13,703 nt of DNA from Patescibacteria group bacterium (GCA_018823385.1 JAHJIK010000047.1:1-13703), one strand, 5' to 3'. Counted from the stretch's first letter, positions 1 to 6,286 are shown. Notes: a model not told the origin generated them from the sequence alone. Program-made: numbers and translations.

Positions 1-13
1 AATAAACTGCCAG

Positions 14-63
14 GCAGTTCTCGGCTCCCGCAAGGAGTCCGGGAACTGCGGGTGGTTTTTCTT
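14..63 (+). terminator. Intrinsic terminator at left edge
   Basis: The arms at 14-28 and 34-49 form a GC-rich stem with one bulged base (38) and loop CGCAA. A T-rich tail follows (GGTTTTTCTTT, 54-64). It ends a plus-strand transcript that enters from outside the window, or acts as a leader hairpin of the next gene. Bases 5-11 (AACTGCC) are also complementary to 13-19, so an alternative fold could exist with upstream sequence that is not visible. Confidence 0.75.
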
Positions 64-113
64 TATATATAGATACTGGTACTATTCCTTCGGACACAGC
101 AAGGGAGGGTCCG

Positions 114-311
114 ATGACGAACGCAACAAATACTGGCGGAATATTTGGTGACACAGCGTCGGACGTTCTGGCCCTCGGCGAAGCCTGCGCACTTCATTTC
201 GCTCAAAGCGGCCAGCTGCTCCCTGGGTGTGCTGTCAATGTGCGCGTAGAGGATCTGAACAATGATGGAAAACCTGATCAATGTTCCATCCTGATCATCG
301 CCACGATCTAG
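114..311 (+). CDS. Small solitary protein of unknown function with a DxNxDG calcium-type loop
   Basis: This encodes 65 residues and I do not recognise it as a whole. The start is set by a strong Shine-Dalgarno sequence (GGAGG at 104-108, five bases before ATG). Residues 47-55 read DLNNDGKPD, the D-x-N-x-D-G-x-x-D spacing seen in single calcium-binding loops of FG-GAP/VCBS, dockerin and EF-hand proteins. Three cysteines (25, 39, 57) and a hydrophobic C-terminus (SILIIATI) are visible, but no signal peptide. The gene stands alone between a hairpin (14-63) and a terminator beginning four bases after the TAG stop. A possible -10 (TACTAT, 80-85) lies upstream without a good -35. Calcium binding is inferred from the motif only. 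It could also be a spurious ORF, but the ribosome binding site and tight terminator argue for a real gene. Confidence 0.6.
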   Translation: MTNATNTGGIFGDTASDVLALGEACALHFAQSGQLLPGCAVNVRVEDLNNDGKPDQCSILIIATI

Positions 312-314
312 TGC

Positions 315-347
315 AAAGGCGCCCGGAACTATCTCCGGGCGCCTTTT
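315..347. terminator. Bidirectional intrinsic terminator between convergent genes
   Basis: A perfect 11-bp GC-rich stem (317-327 with 334-344) with loop ACTATC is flanked by AAA on the left and TTTT on the right. It can end the plus-strand small gene and also the minus-strand acetyltransferase transcript. Confidence 0.85.
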
Positions 348-362
348 ACATTTACTATCTTT

Positions 363-728
363 TTACTCAGATCTGAAATATTCACCCGCTTCTTCCCCTT
401 CCTGATATCCCATTTTTTGCCAAAACCCCTGTGCCGTATCCACTACATTGCTTGCGATAACCTCAAGACCAAGCTCGTCTGCATAGGAATGTATACACTC
501 AACAATCTGCGCACCTCTTCCGCTGTTACCGCGAACATCAATACTGCGTATTTCTAGAACGTCATCAGTTTGCGTAAAGGTAAGTGAGAAGGTGTCACCT
601 TCTATTTCATAAGTATCGTCCACTTTTTCAATATCAAGGTGTTCGTCAAGTACTTCATGCATTTCTGCAATAAGTGTAGGTCTTCTTTCCGGACGGCCGT
701 GATTTTCAAATGATCCTAGCTTTTCCAT
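363..728 (-). CDS. GNAT-like N-acetyltransferase (C-terminal fold), small
   Basis: The second half resembles the GNAT acetyl-CoA-binding region. Residues 60-76 contain IRSIDVRGNSGRGAQIV, matching the R/Q-x-x-G-x-G/A pyrophosphate loop at a strand-helix junction. GLEVIASNV and FWQKMGY (102-108) follow, as in motif B of many GNATs. The N-terminal half is acidic and poorly recognisable. I chose the ATG at 728 (121 residues) because the longer start at 749 lies inside the tRNA 3' end. No Shine-Dalgarno sequence is visible. The gene follows tRNA-Glu by 12 bases at the end of the dcw cluster and is probably read through from it. The acceptor substrate is unknown. At about 121 residues it is shorter than a typical GNAT (about 150), so the N-terminal strands may be reduced. 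Confidence 0.65.
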   Translation of the reverse strand: MEKLGSFENHGRPERRPTLIAEMHEVLDEHLDIEKVDDTYEIEGDTFSLTFTQTDDVLEIRSIDVRGNSGRGAQIVECIHSYADELGLEVIASNVVDTAQGFWQKMGYQEGEEAGEYFRSE

Positions 729-740
729 GAGATGTATTTG

Positions 741-812
741 TGACCCCACGGGGAATCGAACCCCGGTTTGATCCGTGAGAGGGATCTGTCCTAGCCGCTA
801 GACGATGGGGCC
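741..812 (-). tRNA. tRNA-Glu (anticodon CTC)
   Basis: All arms fold on the minus strand. The acceptor GGCCCCA pairs with TGGGGTC (one G-U pair). A D-arm is present. The anticodon stem GATCC/GGATC encloses loop CTCTCAC, giving anticodon CTC. The T-arm is CGGGG-TTCGATT-CCCCG. The discriminator is A, and no CCA is encoded (CAA follows), so CCA must be added enzymatically. It reads GAG codons. It sits 27 bases downstream of murF. A TATAAA hexamer (826-831, minus strand) about 14 bases before the mature 5' end could be the -10 of its own promoter, although no clear -35 is seen. Confidence 0.95.
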
Positions 813-839
813 GTCTTGCCTATCGTTTATACCATTCTG

Positions 840-2123
840 CTATATCTTTTTCCACTCTTTTTCCTGGCGCACTAAATATACTGAGTCTTTAGGGTCTTTT
901 AGGAGGGCCTCCACAATCCGCTCCACACGTATAGACTGGGAGCCTTTGATGAGGACCACATCCCCTTCTTGGATGAAATCAGGCAGCGCAAGAGCAGCTT
1001 CCCTAGAGGTTTCAAAGTGTAGGCAATTGGTTTCATTGAATTTCTCATCACAGGCTGCCTCTGAAATATGCTTAGCCCTCGGCCCGACCGAAATAATCAC
1101 ATCAGCACATGTTGCAGCCAACTTCCCTACCCGTTCATGCTCTTCCTGTGAGAAGCGACCAAGTTCAAGCATGTCACCAAGAATAGCAACGCGTCGTTTT
1201 GCCGGTAGCAGCTTCATTGCATTCAGACCCTCTTCAACTGCTGCCGGTGACGCGTTATACGAGTCATCAATCAGGGTTGAGGAGTGCACACCATTAAAGA
1301 GGCGCGCACGTCCAGGTGGCGACACATACGCGTCAAGACCCTTAAGAGCCTGTTGCGGCGTGAGACCGAGTGCAATGGCAGTAGCAACAGCTGCGGCAGG
1401 TGCATACAGCTGAGCACGCCCCAGTGCCCCCTGTACCACAAGCATATGCGTCTCGCCTGCAATAGAGAGGGCCGCACGCATGCCTTGCGGCTTTCCATCC
1501 ATCACAACAAGTTCAGGAGATATCACTTGTACGGTTGCCTCGGTATTCATACCAAACGTACTGATGAGGGCCGGAAGCCGTGTAGCCATATGCACCGCGT
1601 ACACATCATCAGCTGAAAGAATGAGTGGCGCTCCGGAAGCTAGCGCGTAGGCAGGCATAAACTCCTCATCACGAACCGCTTGCGGGGACGCGTACGCTTC
1701 AACGTGCACTGGAACCTCAGGTAACCTTGTCACCACAACTACGTCAGGTGTTGCAATGCGGAGAATGCGCGCCAAATCACCAGGAGAATCAGCGCCCACT
1801 TCAAGTACTAACAGACGTGGATAGTGCGACGGAAACAGAAGCAGCATACAAGCATCCCCAAACACAGAGAGCCATGCGCTTGGACTATTCCAAGGATTCT
1901 TTGAACCGATAATAGTGAGCGGGACACCAAACTCCGAGTTATAGCTTTTCTCAGATGCACGTAAATAGAATTCGTTTGAAAGTGCTGCGGCAATTGCGTC
2001 CTTAGTAGATGTCTTCCCCACACTTCCCGTCACCATGATAATGAGCGGCTTGTATCGCTCAAGTATGAGTCTTGAGAAGAATGAGAGTATTGATGCAAAA
2101 AGTGATTTAAGTAGTGCTTTCAT
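840..2123 (-). CDS. murF: UDP-N-acetylmuramoyl-tripeptide--D-alanyl-D-alanine ligase (MurF), N-terminally reduced
   Basis: This is a Mur ligase that joins D-Ala-D-Ala to the UDP-MurNAc tripeptide using ATP, the last cytoplasmic step of the peptidoglycan precursor. The P-loop GSVGKTS is at residues 33-39, a conserved glutamate lies in LEVGADSPGD (107-116), DDSYNASP is at 286-293, LGDMLELG at 315-322 and KGSQSIRVER at 393-402. The last three are MurF-like C-terminal motifs. In well-studied MurF proteins the P-loop comes after an N-terminal domain of about 100 residues that grips the UDP-sugar. Here it is replaced by a short hydrophobic/amphipathic segment (about residues 3-30) that could contact the membrane. 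The length is 427 residues. The start overlaps the end of ftsI by 17 bases, implying coupled translation. The assignment to MurF over another Mur ligase rests on the C-terminal motifs and the place in the cluster. Confidence 0.9.
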   Translation of the reverse strand: MKALLKSLFASILSFFSRLILERYKPLIIMVTGSVGKTSTKDAIAAALSNEFYLRASEKSYNSEFGVPLTIIGSKNPWNSPSAWLSVFGDACMLLLFPSHYPRLLVLEVGADSPGDLARILRIATPDVVVVTRLPEVPVHVEAYASPQAVRDEEFMPAYALASGAPLILSADDVYAVHMATRLPALISTFGMNTEATVQVISPELVVMDGKPQGMRAALSIAGETHMLVVQGALGRAQLYAPAAAVATAIALGLTPQQALKGLDAYVSPPGRARLFNGVHSSTLIDDSYNASPAAVEEGLNAMKLLPAKRRVAILGDMLELGRFSQEEHERVGKLAATCADVIISVGPRAKHISEAACDEKFNETNCLHFETSREAALALPDFIQEGDVVLIKGSQSIRVERIVEALLKDPKDSVYLVRQEKEWKKI

Positions 2124-3843
2124 AGTCAGCTCGATCTGGCGGCACAGCGTAGTAGTTAATGAGGAAGTGCGTCAGATCCATAAAGGGGTGTGTCAGCGTT
2201 TCAGAAGCGTACTGCACATTCTTTGGTTCACGCGTATAGAGCAGAATGATGAACTTCGGGTCTGATGCAGGGAAATACCCAAAGAATGAGTGGAAGTACA
2301 GGTTGTCGTAGTAACTACCACCAGGGCCCGCAATCTGTGCCGTTCCGGTCTTAGCCGCCACACTCATCTCGGGAATCTTCACCGTACCACCTCCCAGTTT
2401 CTCGTCCACTACTTTCACCAACATGCGAGTTACCTCCTCCACCGCTTCCCGCTTATACACCTGTTCCTTATGCCCCCATGACAGTTGCTTTGTGACACCA
2501 GATTCAAGCTTAACGGCCCGCACCAAGTGTGGCGTCACAATCGCCCCATGATTTGCGAGTGCTCCGAGTGCGCGCACCATCTCCATTGGCGTTACTGCTA
2601 TTCCCTGTCCGAAGGAGGCGGTTGCATACTCGATATCACGCGGAGAGTTAAGAATGTTACGAATATTTCCGGGCACCTCACTAGGCAGATCAACACCCGT
2701 CTCTGTACCAAACCCTAGTTGTTTGAAATACTCGCGAAACTGATCGTGTCCTGTTTTAAGGGCTACGTACGTCGCACCAATGTTCAATGACTGAGAAAGT
2801 ACTTCCTGCATGGGGACCATGCCGCGGGCTTTAAGGTCATAGTTACAAATCTTCTTGGTGTTGAGTGTCATACACCCGGTATCGTTGTATATGGTTGTTG
2901 CGTCAACCGCTCCTGAATCGATACCTCCAGCCATAGTCAGCGCCTTTACAATAGAACCAAACTCATACGTGTGTTCAACTAATGGGTTACCGAAATTCTC
3001 TGGGTCTTCTGTTCCAAAGTTGTTTGCATCAAATGACGGGATCACTTCAAGGGCAATAATTTCACCGGTCGCAGGGTCCATGATGATTCCACCCGTCTCT
3101 CGACTACTGTACTTAGCCTGAATCTCAAGAAGCACCTGATCAAGTATCTCCTGTACCACTGGTTCAATGGAAGTAACGATGTCCCCTTCGCGCGCTTCAC
3201 GTGCATCAACCATGACGCTATCAATATTTGCAAAAAGCTCAGCAAAGAAGTTTCCAAACAATCCATCAGAGCGATGCGTTAGCGCATCGTTATAGTACCG
3301 CTCAAGCCCAATGCGGCCTGCGAGCGTATTGTCGTTATCATATGCAACGAACCCAACAGAGCGCGATGCTTGTGGGCTTGCAGGATATGTTCGCCACCGT
3401 TCACGTTCTACCACTACACCTGGAAGGTCCAGGTCTGAGATGACTCGTCCTACACTATCAGGTACTCGCTTTGCTATGACTTCATACGGGTCATCTTTCT
3501 TGGCTGCAGATGCCATGTACTTTTCGTAATCCACCTCAACGCCAGCAGCTGTTATCTGTCGATATGCCTCTTCAGCATCTTCTAAATGCATTGGATCAAT
3601 GGCGAGAGTAAAGCCAGTAGCCAGTGCTGCAGCTGAAATAAGCGTTCCGTCCTTTCGTGTGAAATAGATAGAACCGCGGTCGTACATTTTTTGACTAGAA
3701 CTCACGTACTGCTTTTCAGCACGAAGCGCATAGTCAGACCCGTGTACTACCTGTACAAAATAGAGTCGCGTAATAAGGAGAAGCGATACCGCCGCTACAA
3801 GCAATATGATGACACGTAGACGGGTTCGGAACGCTTGGCGCAT
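2107..3843 (-). CDS. ftsI: Peptidoglycan transpeptidase, division penicillin-binding protein (FtsI/PBP3 type)
   Basis: A class B penicillin-binding protein of 578 residues that cross-links septal peptidoglycan outside the membrane. A short basic N-terminus is followed by one membrane segment (about 11-31). The dimerisation/pedestal region carries the R-G-x-I-x-x-R/K motif as DRGSIYFTRK (55-64). The transpeptidase domain has the catalytic S297-I-V-K300, S352-L-N354 and K498-T-G500 boxes, all intact, so it should be active and beta-lactam binding. It begins two bases after the ftsL-like stop and overlaps murF. The position after rsmH and the ftsL-like gene makes it the division enzyme, while the second such protein in the window (9156-10823) belongs to the rod system. 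No Shine-Dalgarno sequence precedes the start. Confidence 0.95.
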   Translation of the reverse strand: MRQAFRTRLRVIILLVAAVSLLLITRLYFVQVVHGSDYALRAEKQYVSSSQKMYDRGSIYFTRKDGTLISAAALATGFTLAIDPMHLEDAEEAYRQITAAGVEVDYEKYMASAAKKDDPYEVIAKRVPDSVGRVISDLDLPGVVVERERWRTYPASPQASRSVGFVAYDNDNTLAGRIGLERYYNDALTHRSDGLFGNFFAELFANIDSVMVDAREAREGDIVTSIEPVVQEILDQVLLEIQAKYSSRETGGIIMDPATGEIIALEVIPSFDANNFGTEDPENFGNPLVEHTYEFGSIVKALTMAGGIDSGAVDATTIYNDTGCMTLNTKKICNYDLKARGMVPMQEVLSQSLNIGATYVALKTGHDQFREYFKQLGFGTETGVDLPSEVPGNIRNILNSPRDIEYATASFGQGIAVTPMEMVRALGALANHGAIVTPHLVRAVKLESGVTKQLSWGHKEQVYKREAVEEVTRMLVKVVDEKLGGGTVKIPEMSVAAKTGTAQIAGPGGSYYDNLYFHSFFGYFPASDPKFIILLYTREPKNVQYASETLTHPFMDLTHFLINYYAVPPDRADYESTT

Positions 3844-3845
3844 AG

Positions 3846-4142
3846 CTATCGGTTGGCGCGAGACAGACCAACAGGACCTGAGTCAACGACGTAGCCAATT
3901 CGTGACGGTGCCACGAACCCAGCCTCAAGAGGATTCATGTCATTAATACGTCCAATGGCTTTGTAGTATTGTGTCTCAAGCTCACCAATTGCGATTTCAG
4001 TCTCACGCACAGAGTGCGCAAGCTCGGTCTGCCATGCCGCAAACGAGACCGTCGCCACAACGAGAACGAGGTAGAGCGCAAGGAGTGCTCCGGTGAAGTA
4101 TGAAAGAGTGGTGATGGTTCGGCTAGGCATAGGTATGTACAT
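3846..4142 (-). CDS. FtsL-like septum protein
   Basis: A small bitopic protein of 98 residues with a short cytoplasmic tail, a membrane helix at about residues 12-36 and a following heptad-like helix (about 38-65, including ETEIAIGELETQY). This is the architecture of FtsL/DivIC division proteins, whose sequences are hardly conserved. Its location between rsmH and ftsI is exactly where ftsL sits in dcw clusters, so it probably partners FtsI in the septal complex. The annotated start overlaps rsmH by 20 bases. The ATG at 4130 (residue 5) is equally possible and would overlap by 8. The C-terminal tail (VDSGPVGLSRANR) is polar. The call rests on topology and position, not sequence similarity. Confidence 0.7.
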   Translation of the reverse strand: MYIPMPSRTITTLSYFTGALLALYLVLVVATVSFAAWQTELAHSVRETEIAIGELETQYYKAIGRINDMNPLEAGFVAPSRIGYVVDSGPVGLSRANR

Positions 4143-5067
4143 TACGAGTAAAGCTTGCTTTTAATGGTGCGTGCGTTCCAACTTCGAATACTCGAAGCTT
4201 GGCGCTGCGAGCACGTGGGTTTTGCGCCACCTCCTCACTGCTCGGCACAAGTGGTTTTTTGGTTAGCACAATTCCCTCTCCCCTTTGCATGGCATCACGG
4301 AAGAACTCCTTTACGACGCGATCCTCAATACTGTGGAAAGTGATAACAGAAATACGACCACCCTTCTCAAGGCGTCGTAGGGACGCTTCAAGCACATCAC
4401 GAAGCGCGCCCAGTTCATCGTTCACGGCAATACGAAGTGCTTGGAAGACTTTCGTCGCAGGGTGAATACGACGATGTTGATACCAACCTGGCGTGCCCTC
4501 CATCACTGCCTCCACAAGCCGCGTGGTTGTGGTAATTGGTGACTCTTCGCGCATACGCACGATTGCTTTTGCAATACCACGAGAGAAACGCTCTTCACCG
4601 AGCGAGAAGAACAGGTCTGCAAGTGCTTCTTCTGATGCGTTGTTAACCATGTCAGCTGCTGTACGTCCCTCAGTAGGTGTGCCATAGGTCATAAGAAGTG
4701 GTTCGTCTGCACGGAATGAGAATCCTCGCCCTCGAGAGAGGTGGAAGCTGCTCCATCCAAGATCAAGCAAAATCTTTGAAGCCTTTTCGATATGTAGCTC
4801 ATCAAGAATTGCTTCCAGATTGCGGAAGTTGTTCTCTACAAGGTGAATAGTTGGTGTGTATCCTTTTGCAGCCTCTTGCGCCCTCTCGATTGCTTCGTTA
4901 TCAGCATCGATGCCAACAAGTGTGCCTGAAGCATCTAGTTTGTTTAGAATAACTTCGAAGTGTCCTGCCCCACCAAGTGTTCCATCCACCACAACGTCAC
5001 CCGCCTTGATATCAAGTACATCGACTGCTTCGTTCAAAAGGACGCTGGTGTGTGTTTTTGTTTCCAT
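4123..5067 (-). CDS. rsmH: 16S rRNA (cytosine-1402-N4)-methyltransferase RsmH (MraW)
   Basis: A SAM-dependent methyltransferase acting on C1402 in the ribosomal P site. HTSVLLNE (6-13), the SAM loop DGTLGGAGH (28-36), GIDAD (52-56), the conserved HPATKVFQALRIAVNDEL (202-219), FHSIEDR (244-250) and NPRARSAKLR (283-292) are all present, and the length of 314 residues is normal. Two places differ from common versions: LDLGWSS (101-107, usually DLGVSS) and ADEPLLMTYG (120-129, where LDMR is usual). The start is two bases after the mraZ stop, in the classic mraZ-rsmH pair. The sequence before the start (CGGAAAATAACT) offers at most a weak ribosome binding site. Confidence 0.97.
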   Translation of the reverse strand: METKTHTSVLLNEAVDVLDIKAGDVVVDGTLGGAGHFEVILNKLDASGTLVGIDADNEAIERAQEAAKGYTPTIHLVENNFRNLEAILDELHIEKASKILLDLGWSSFHLSRGRGFSFRADEPLLMTYGTPTEGRTAADMVNNASEEALADLFFSLGEERFSRGIAKAIVRMREESPITTTTRLVEAVMEGTPGWYQHRRIHPATKVFQALRIAVNDELGALRDVLEASLRRLEKGGRISVITFHSIEDRVVKEFFRDAMQRGEGIVLTKKPLVPSSEEVAQNPRARSAKLRVFEVGTHAPLKASFTRNVHTYA

Positions 5068-5069
5068 AG

Positions 5070-5504
5070 TTATTTTCCGGCCTGAGTACCAAGCGTCTCT
5101 GCAAAGGCATCAGCATCGCGTTCAATTGATTCGGTGTAGGTGTTCCAAGCGTCTTCATTCCACACTTCAACACGATCGTTAACGCCAGCTAGCACGCTCT
5201 TCTCTGCAAGGGTGGCAAAGGTGCGAAGGTAGTCTGGTACCAAAATGCGTCCAGCGCTGTCTACATCCGCTTCTACGGCCCCTGCCAGCATCAATCGAGA
5301 GAGTCCACGACCTGCTGCGCTCCCTGTTGAATACTGGGCAATCTTCTCTGCTTCTTTCTTCCACGCACTCTTTGGATAAATGAAGAGACACTTATCAAGA
5401 CCTCGGGTAACAATCACAGAGCTGCCAAGTTCCTTCCTAAACTTTGCAGGAAGAGAGATTCGATTCTTGGTATCAAAAGTGTGACGGTATTCTCCGATAA
5501 ACAT
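5070..5504 (-). CDS. mraZ: Transcriptional regulator MraZ
   Basis: A DNA-binding protein of 144 residues that controls the dcw operon it heads. It has two tandem SpoVT/AbrB-like half-domains, each with its conserved signature: DTKNRISLPAKFR (11-23) and DSAGRILVPDYLR (82-94). The family forms ring-shaped oligomers that bind several short direct repeats at once, and four such repeats lie immediately upstream (5532-5578). The ATG at 5504 gives the typical MFIGEYRHTFD beginning. No Shine-Dalgarno sequence precedes it (CCACGCACTACCT). First gene of the minus-strand division cluster, two bases before rsmH. Confidence 0.96.
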   Translation of the reverse strand: MFIGEYRHTFDTKNRISLPAKFRKELGSSVIVTRGLDKCLFIYPKSAWKKEAEKIAQYSTGSAAGRGLSRLMLAGAVEADVDSAGRILVPDYLRTFATLAEKSVLAGVNDRVEVWNEDAWNTYTESIERDADAFAETLGTQAGK

Positions 5505-5531
5505 AGGTAGTGCGTGGTTAAAAGTTGGTTT

Positions 5532-5578
5532 CCCACTTCATCCCACTTATAGGTAAGTATATGCCACTTCACCCCACT
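5532..5578 (-). promoter_or_regulatory. MraZ operator and mraZ promoter
   Basis: On the minus strand four GTGG(G) boxes occur in two pairs. On the plus strand they read CCCACT at 5532-5537, 5542-5547 and 5573-5578, and GCCACT at 5563-5568. The intervals are 10, 21 and 10 bases, so all four face the same side of the helix. TGGG-type repeats at a 10-base period are the known MraZ target. A good -10 (TATACT on the minus strand, 5556-5561) lies between the two pairs, and the downstream pair covers the expected start of transcription. No good -35 is seen (TATGAA at best). The arrangement suggests repression of mraZ by its own product. Confidence 0.8.
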
Positions 5579-5588
5579 TTCATATATG

Positions 5589-5597
5589 TTATCCACA
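5589..5597 (+). promoter_or_regulatory. Perfect consensus DnaA box
   Basis: TTATCCACA matches the strict DnaA box consensus of E. coli and B. subtilis. It lies alone between the mraZ promoter region and the divergent plus-strand promoter (5615-5643). A lone box is not an origin. A regulatory role linking replication initiation to the division cluster is possible but is inference. Confidence 0.5.
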
Positions 5598-5614
5598 TAA
5601 AACAAGGGTTTTAT

Positions 5615-5643
5615 TTGACTTCATCTCGATATCACCCTATCCT
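5615..5643 (+). promoter_or_regulatory. Sigma-70-type promoter for the leader/orphan gene
   Basis: TTGACT (5615-5620), a 17-base spacer, then TATCCT (5638-5643). Transcription would start near 5650, at or next to the ATG at 5652. It diverges from mraZ and is the best promoter-like match seen for the leader and the 5822-6286 gene. Confidence 0.6.
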
Positions 5644-5651
5644 CTACTTAC

Positions 5652-5747
5652 ATGTCTTTTGCGAAACACATTATCTTTGTACTGCTCGTCAGCTTCCGAC
5701 TCATTCAGCCGGTCGGGGTTTCGCTTGAGATTTCATCTAAGTACTAA
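5652..5747 (+). CDS. Putative 31-residue hydrophobic leader peptide
   Basis: The ORF starts MSFAKHIIFVLLVSFRLIQP and ends ISSKY at a TAA (5745-5747). The ATG is only nine bases after the -10 hexamer, so the message would be leaderless or nearly so. The first half is rich in Ile, Leu, Val and Phe and could be a short membrane segment, or the control codons of an attenuator. Its second half overlaps the whole 5' arm (5710-5734) of the predicted antiterminator, and the stop lies in that hairpin's loop. There is no Shine-Dalgarno sequence. The ORF is short and could be chance. Its support is its placement relative to the promoter and RNA folds. Confidence 0.35.
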   Translation: MSFAKHIIFVLLVSFRLIQPVGVSLEISSKY

Positions 5748-5791
5748 GAAGAAATTTGAAGGGAGCCCCCGACCGCAACGTCGGGGGTTTT
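5710..5791 (+). promoter_or_regulatory. Attenuator-like leader: antiterminator versus intrinsic terminator
   Basis: Two folds compete. The terminator pairs 5766-5773 (CCCCCGAC) with 5780-5787 (GTCGGGGG), a perfect 8-bp stem followed by TTTTCC. The alternative pairs 5710-5734 with 5751-5775 in one unbroken register: 22 of 25 positions pair (two as G-U), and the outer 9 (CGGTCGGGG with CCCCGACCG) are perfect. It consumes the 5' arm of the terminator, so both cannot form. Ribosomes finishing the short ORF would cover 5710-5734 and favour termination. Stalling earlier would favour read-through into the gene at 5822. The structure is read directly from the sequence. The control logic is inferred. 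Confidence 0.6.
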
Positions 5792-5821
5792 CCATTTGAT
5801 CTTTAGCAAGGGAGTTAGGAA

Positions 5822-6286
5822 ATGACTACGGGCAGAACGCAAAAACTCTATGTGGCACATGAAGACGATGTGTTTGCAAAGCAAGCGCTCGAGATACTCG
5901 AGAGGCTCGGTTTCGGTATCGCTCTACTATCTGGACCCGACCCGATAGCACCGTCTGGAGCCGTCCCGGTCTTCTCCAGCCAACAAGGAACCTTTCCGAG
6001 CAAATACTTGAAGCTGCAAACCATGATGGCCGGCATCATCAACCTCGAGAGCCGCCTGATCTACGTTCCTCCGTGGGCTGCTCGTGTGCCCACGGAAAGA
6101 ATTGCTCTTTCTGCAAGAGCTCTATCTCGCCTATCAGATACAGAGGCAGCCACAGGTCTTGAAACTGCGCTTCGGACAGTTTCCGGCTACAAGGCGAAAA
6201 GAAGCTCCCGTACTGGCTTGCCCCGTTCGCGACCGCGTAATCACGCCTTGGAGTTCCAAATGCGTGGTAACCCAGATAACTACTAA
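5822..6286 (+). CDS. Solitary protein of unknown function behind an attenuator
   Basis: This encodes 154 residues and I do not recognise it. The start has a clear ribosome binding site (AAGGGAG at 5808-5814, seven bases before ATG). The N-terminus (KLYVAHEDDVFAKQALEILERLGFG, 8-32) is predicted by eye as strand-helix, followed by IALLSG and AVPVFSS, as in a small alpha/beta domain. Residues 65-82 are more hydrophobic. The C-terminus (about 122-140) is strongly basic (KAKRSSR, RSRPR), suggesting binding to nucleic acid or acidic membrane lipids. No signal peptide is apparent. The gene is transcribed opposite to its neighbours lysS and mraZ, has its own terminator five bases after the stop, and follows a leader with competing hairpins. 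Function is unknown. Confidence 0.65.
   Translation: MTTGRTQKLYVAHEDDVFAKQALEILERLGFGIALLSGPDPIAPSGAVPVFSSQQGTFPSKYLKLQTMMAGIINLESRLIYVPPWAARVPTERIALSARALSRLSDTEAATGLETALRTVSGYKAKRSSRTGLPRSRPRNHALEFQMRGNPDNY

Noticed and set aside
729..749. Upstream start (749) for the acetyltransferase
   Set aside because: Would place the start codon inside the mature tRNA-Glu sequence; the ATG at 728 avoids this.
805..1413. Long plus-strand ORF (202 codons) opposite murF
   Set aside because: It is antisense to a well-supported gene, begins inside the tRNA region, has no ribosome binding site, and its protein is low-complexity (Ser/Arg/Ala) like a shadow frame.
5532..5578. Repeated CCCACT units as a possible CRISPR or tandem-repeat array
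   Set aside because: The units are six bases with 10/21-base intervals, far too short for CRISPR. MraZ boxes explain them fully.
5589..5597. Replication origin around the DnaA box
   Set aside because: Only one box is present, with no AT-rich unwinding region comparable to an origin and no dnaA or dnaN nearby.
5525..5728. 67-codon plus-strand ORF in the mraZ upstream region
   Set aside because: It starts within the MraZ operator, upstream of the only good plus-strand promoter, with no ribosome binding site. The ORF at 5652 in another frame fits the promoter better.
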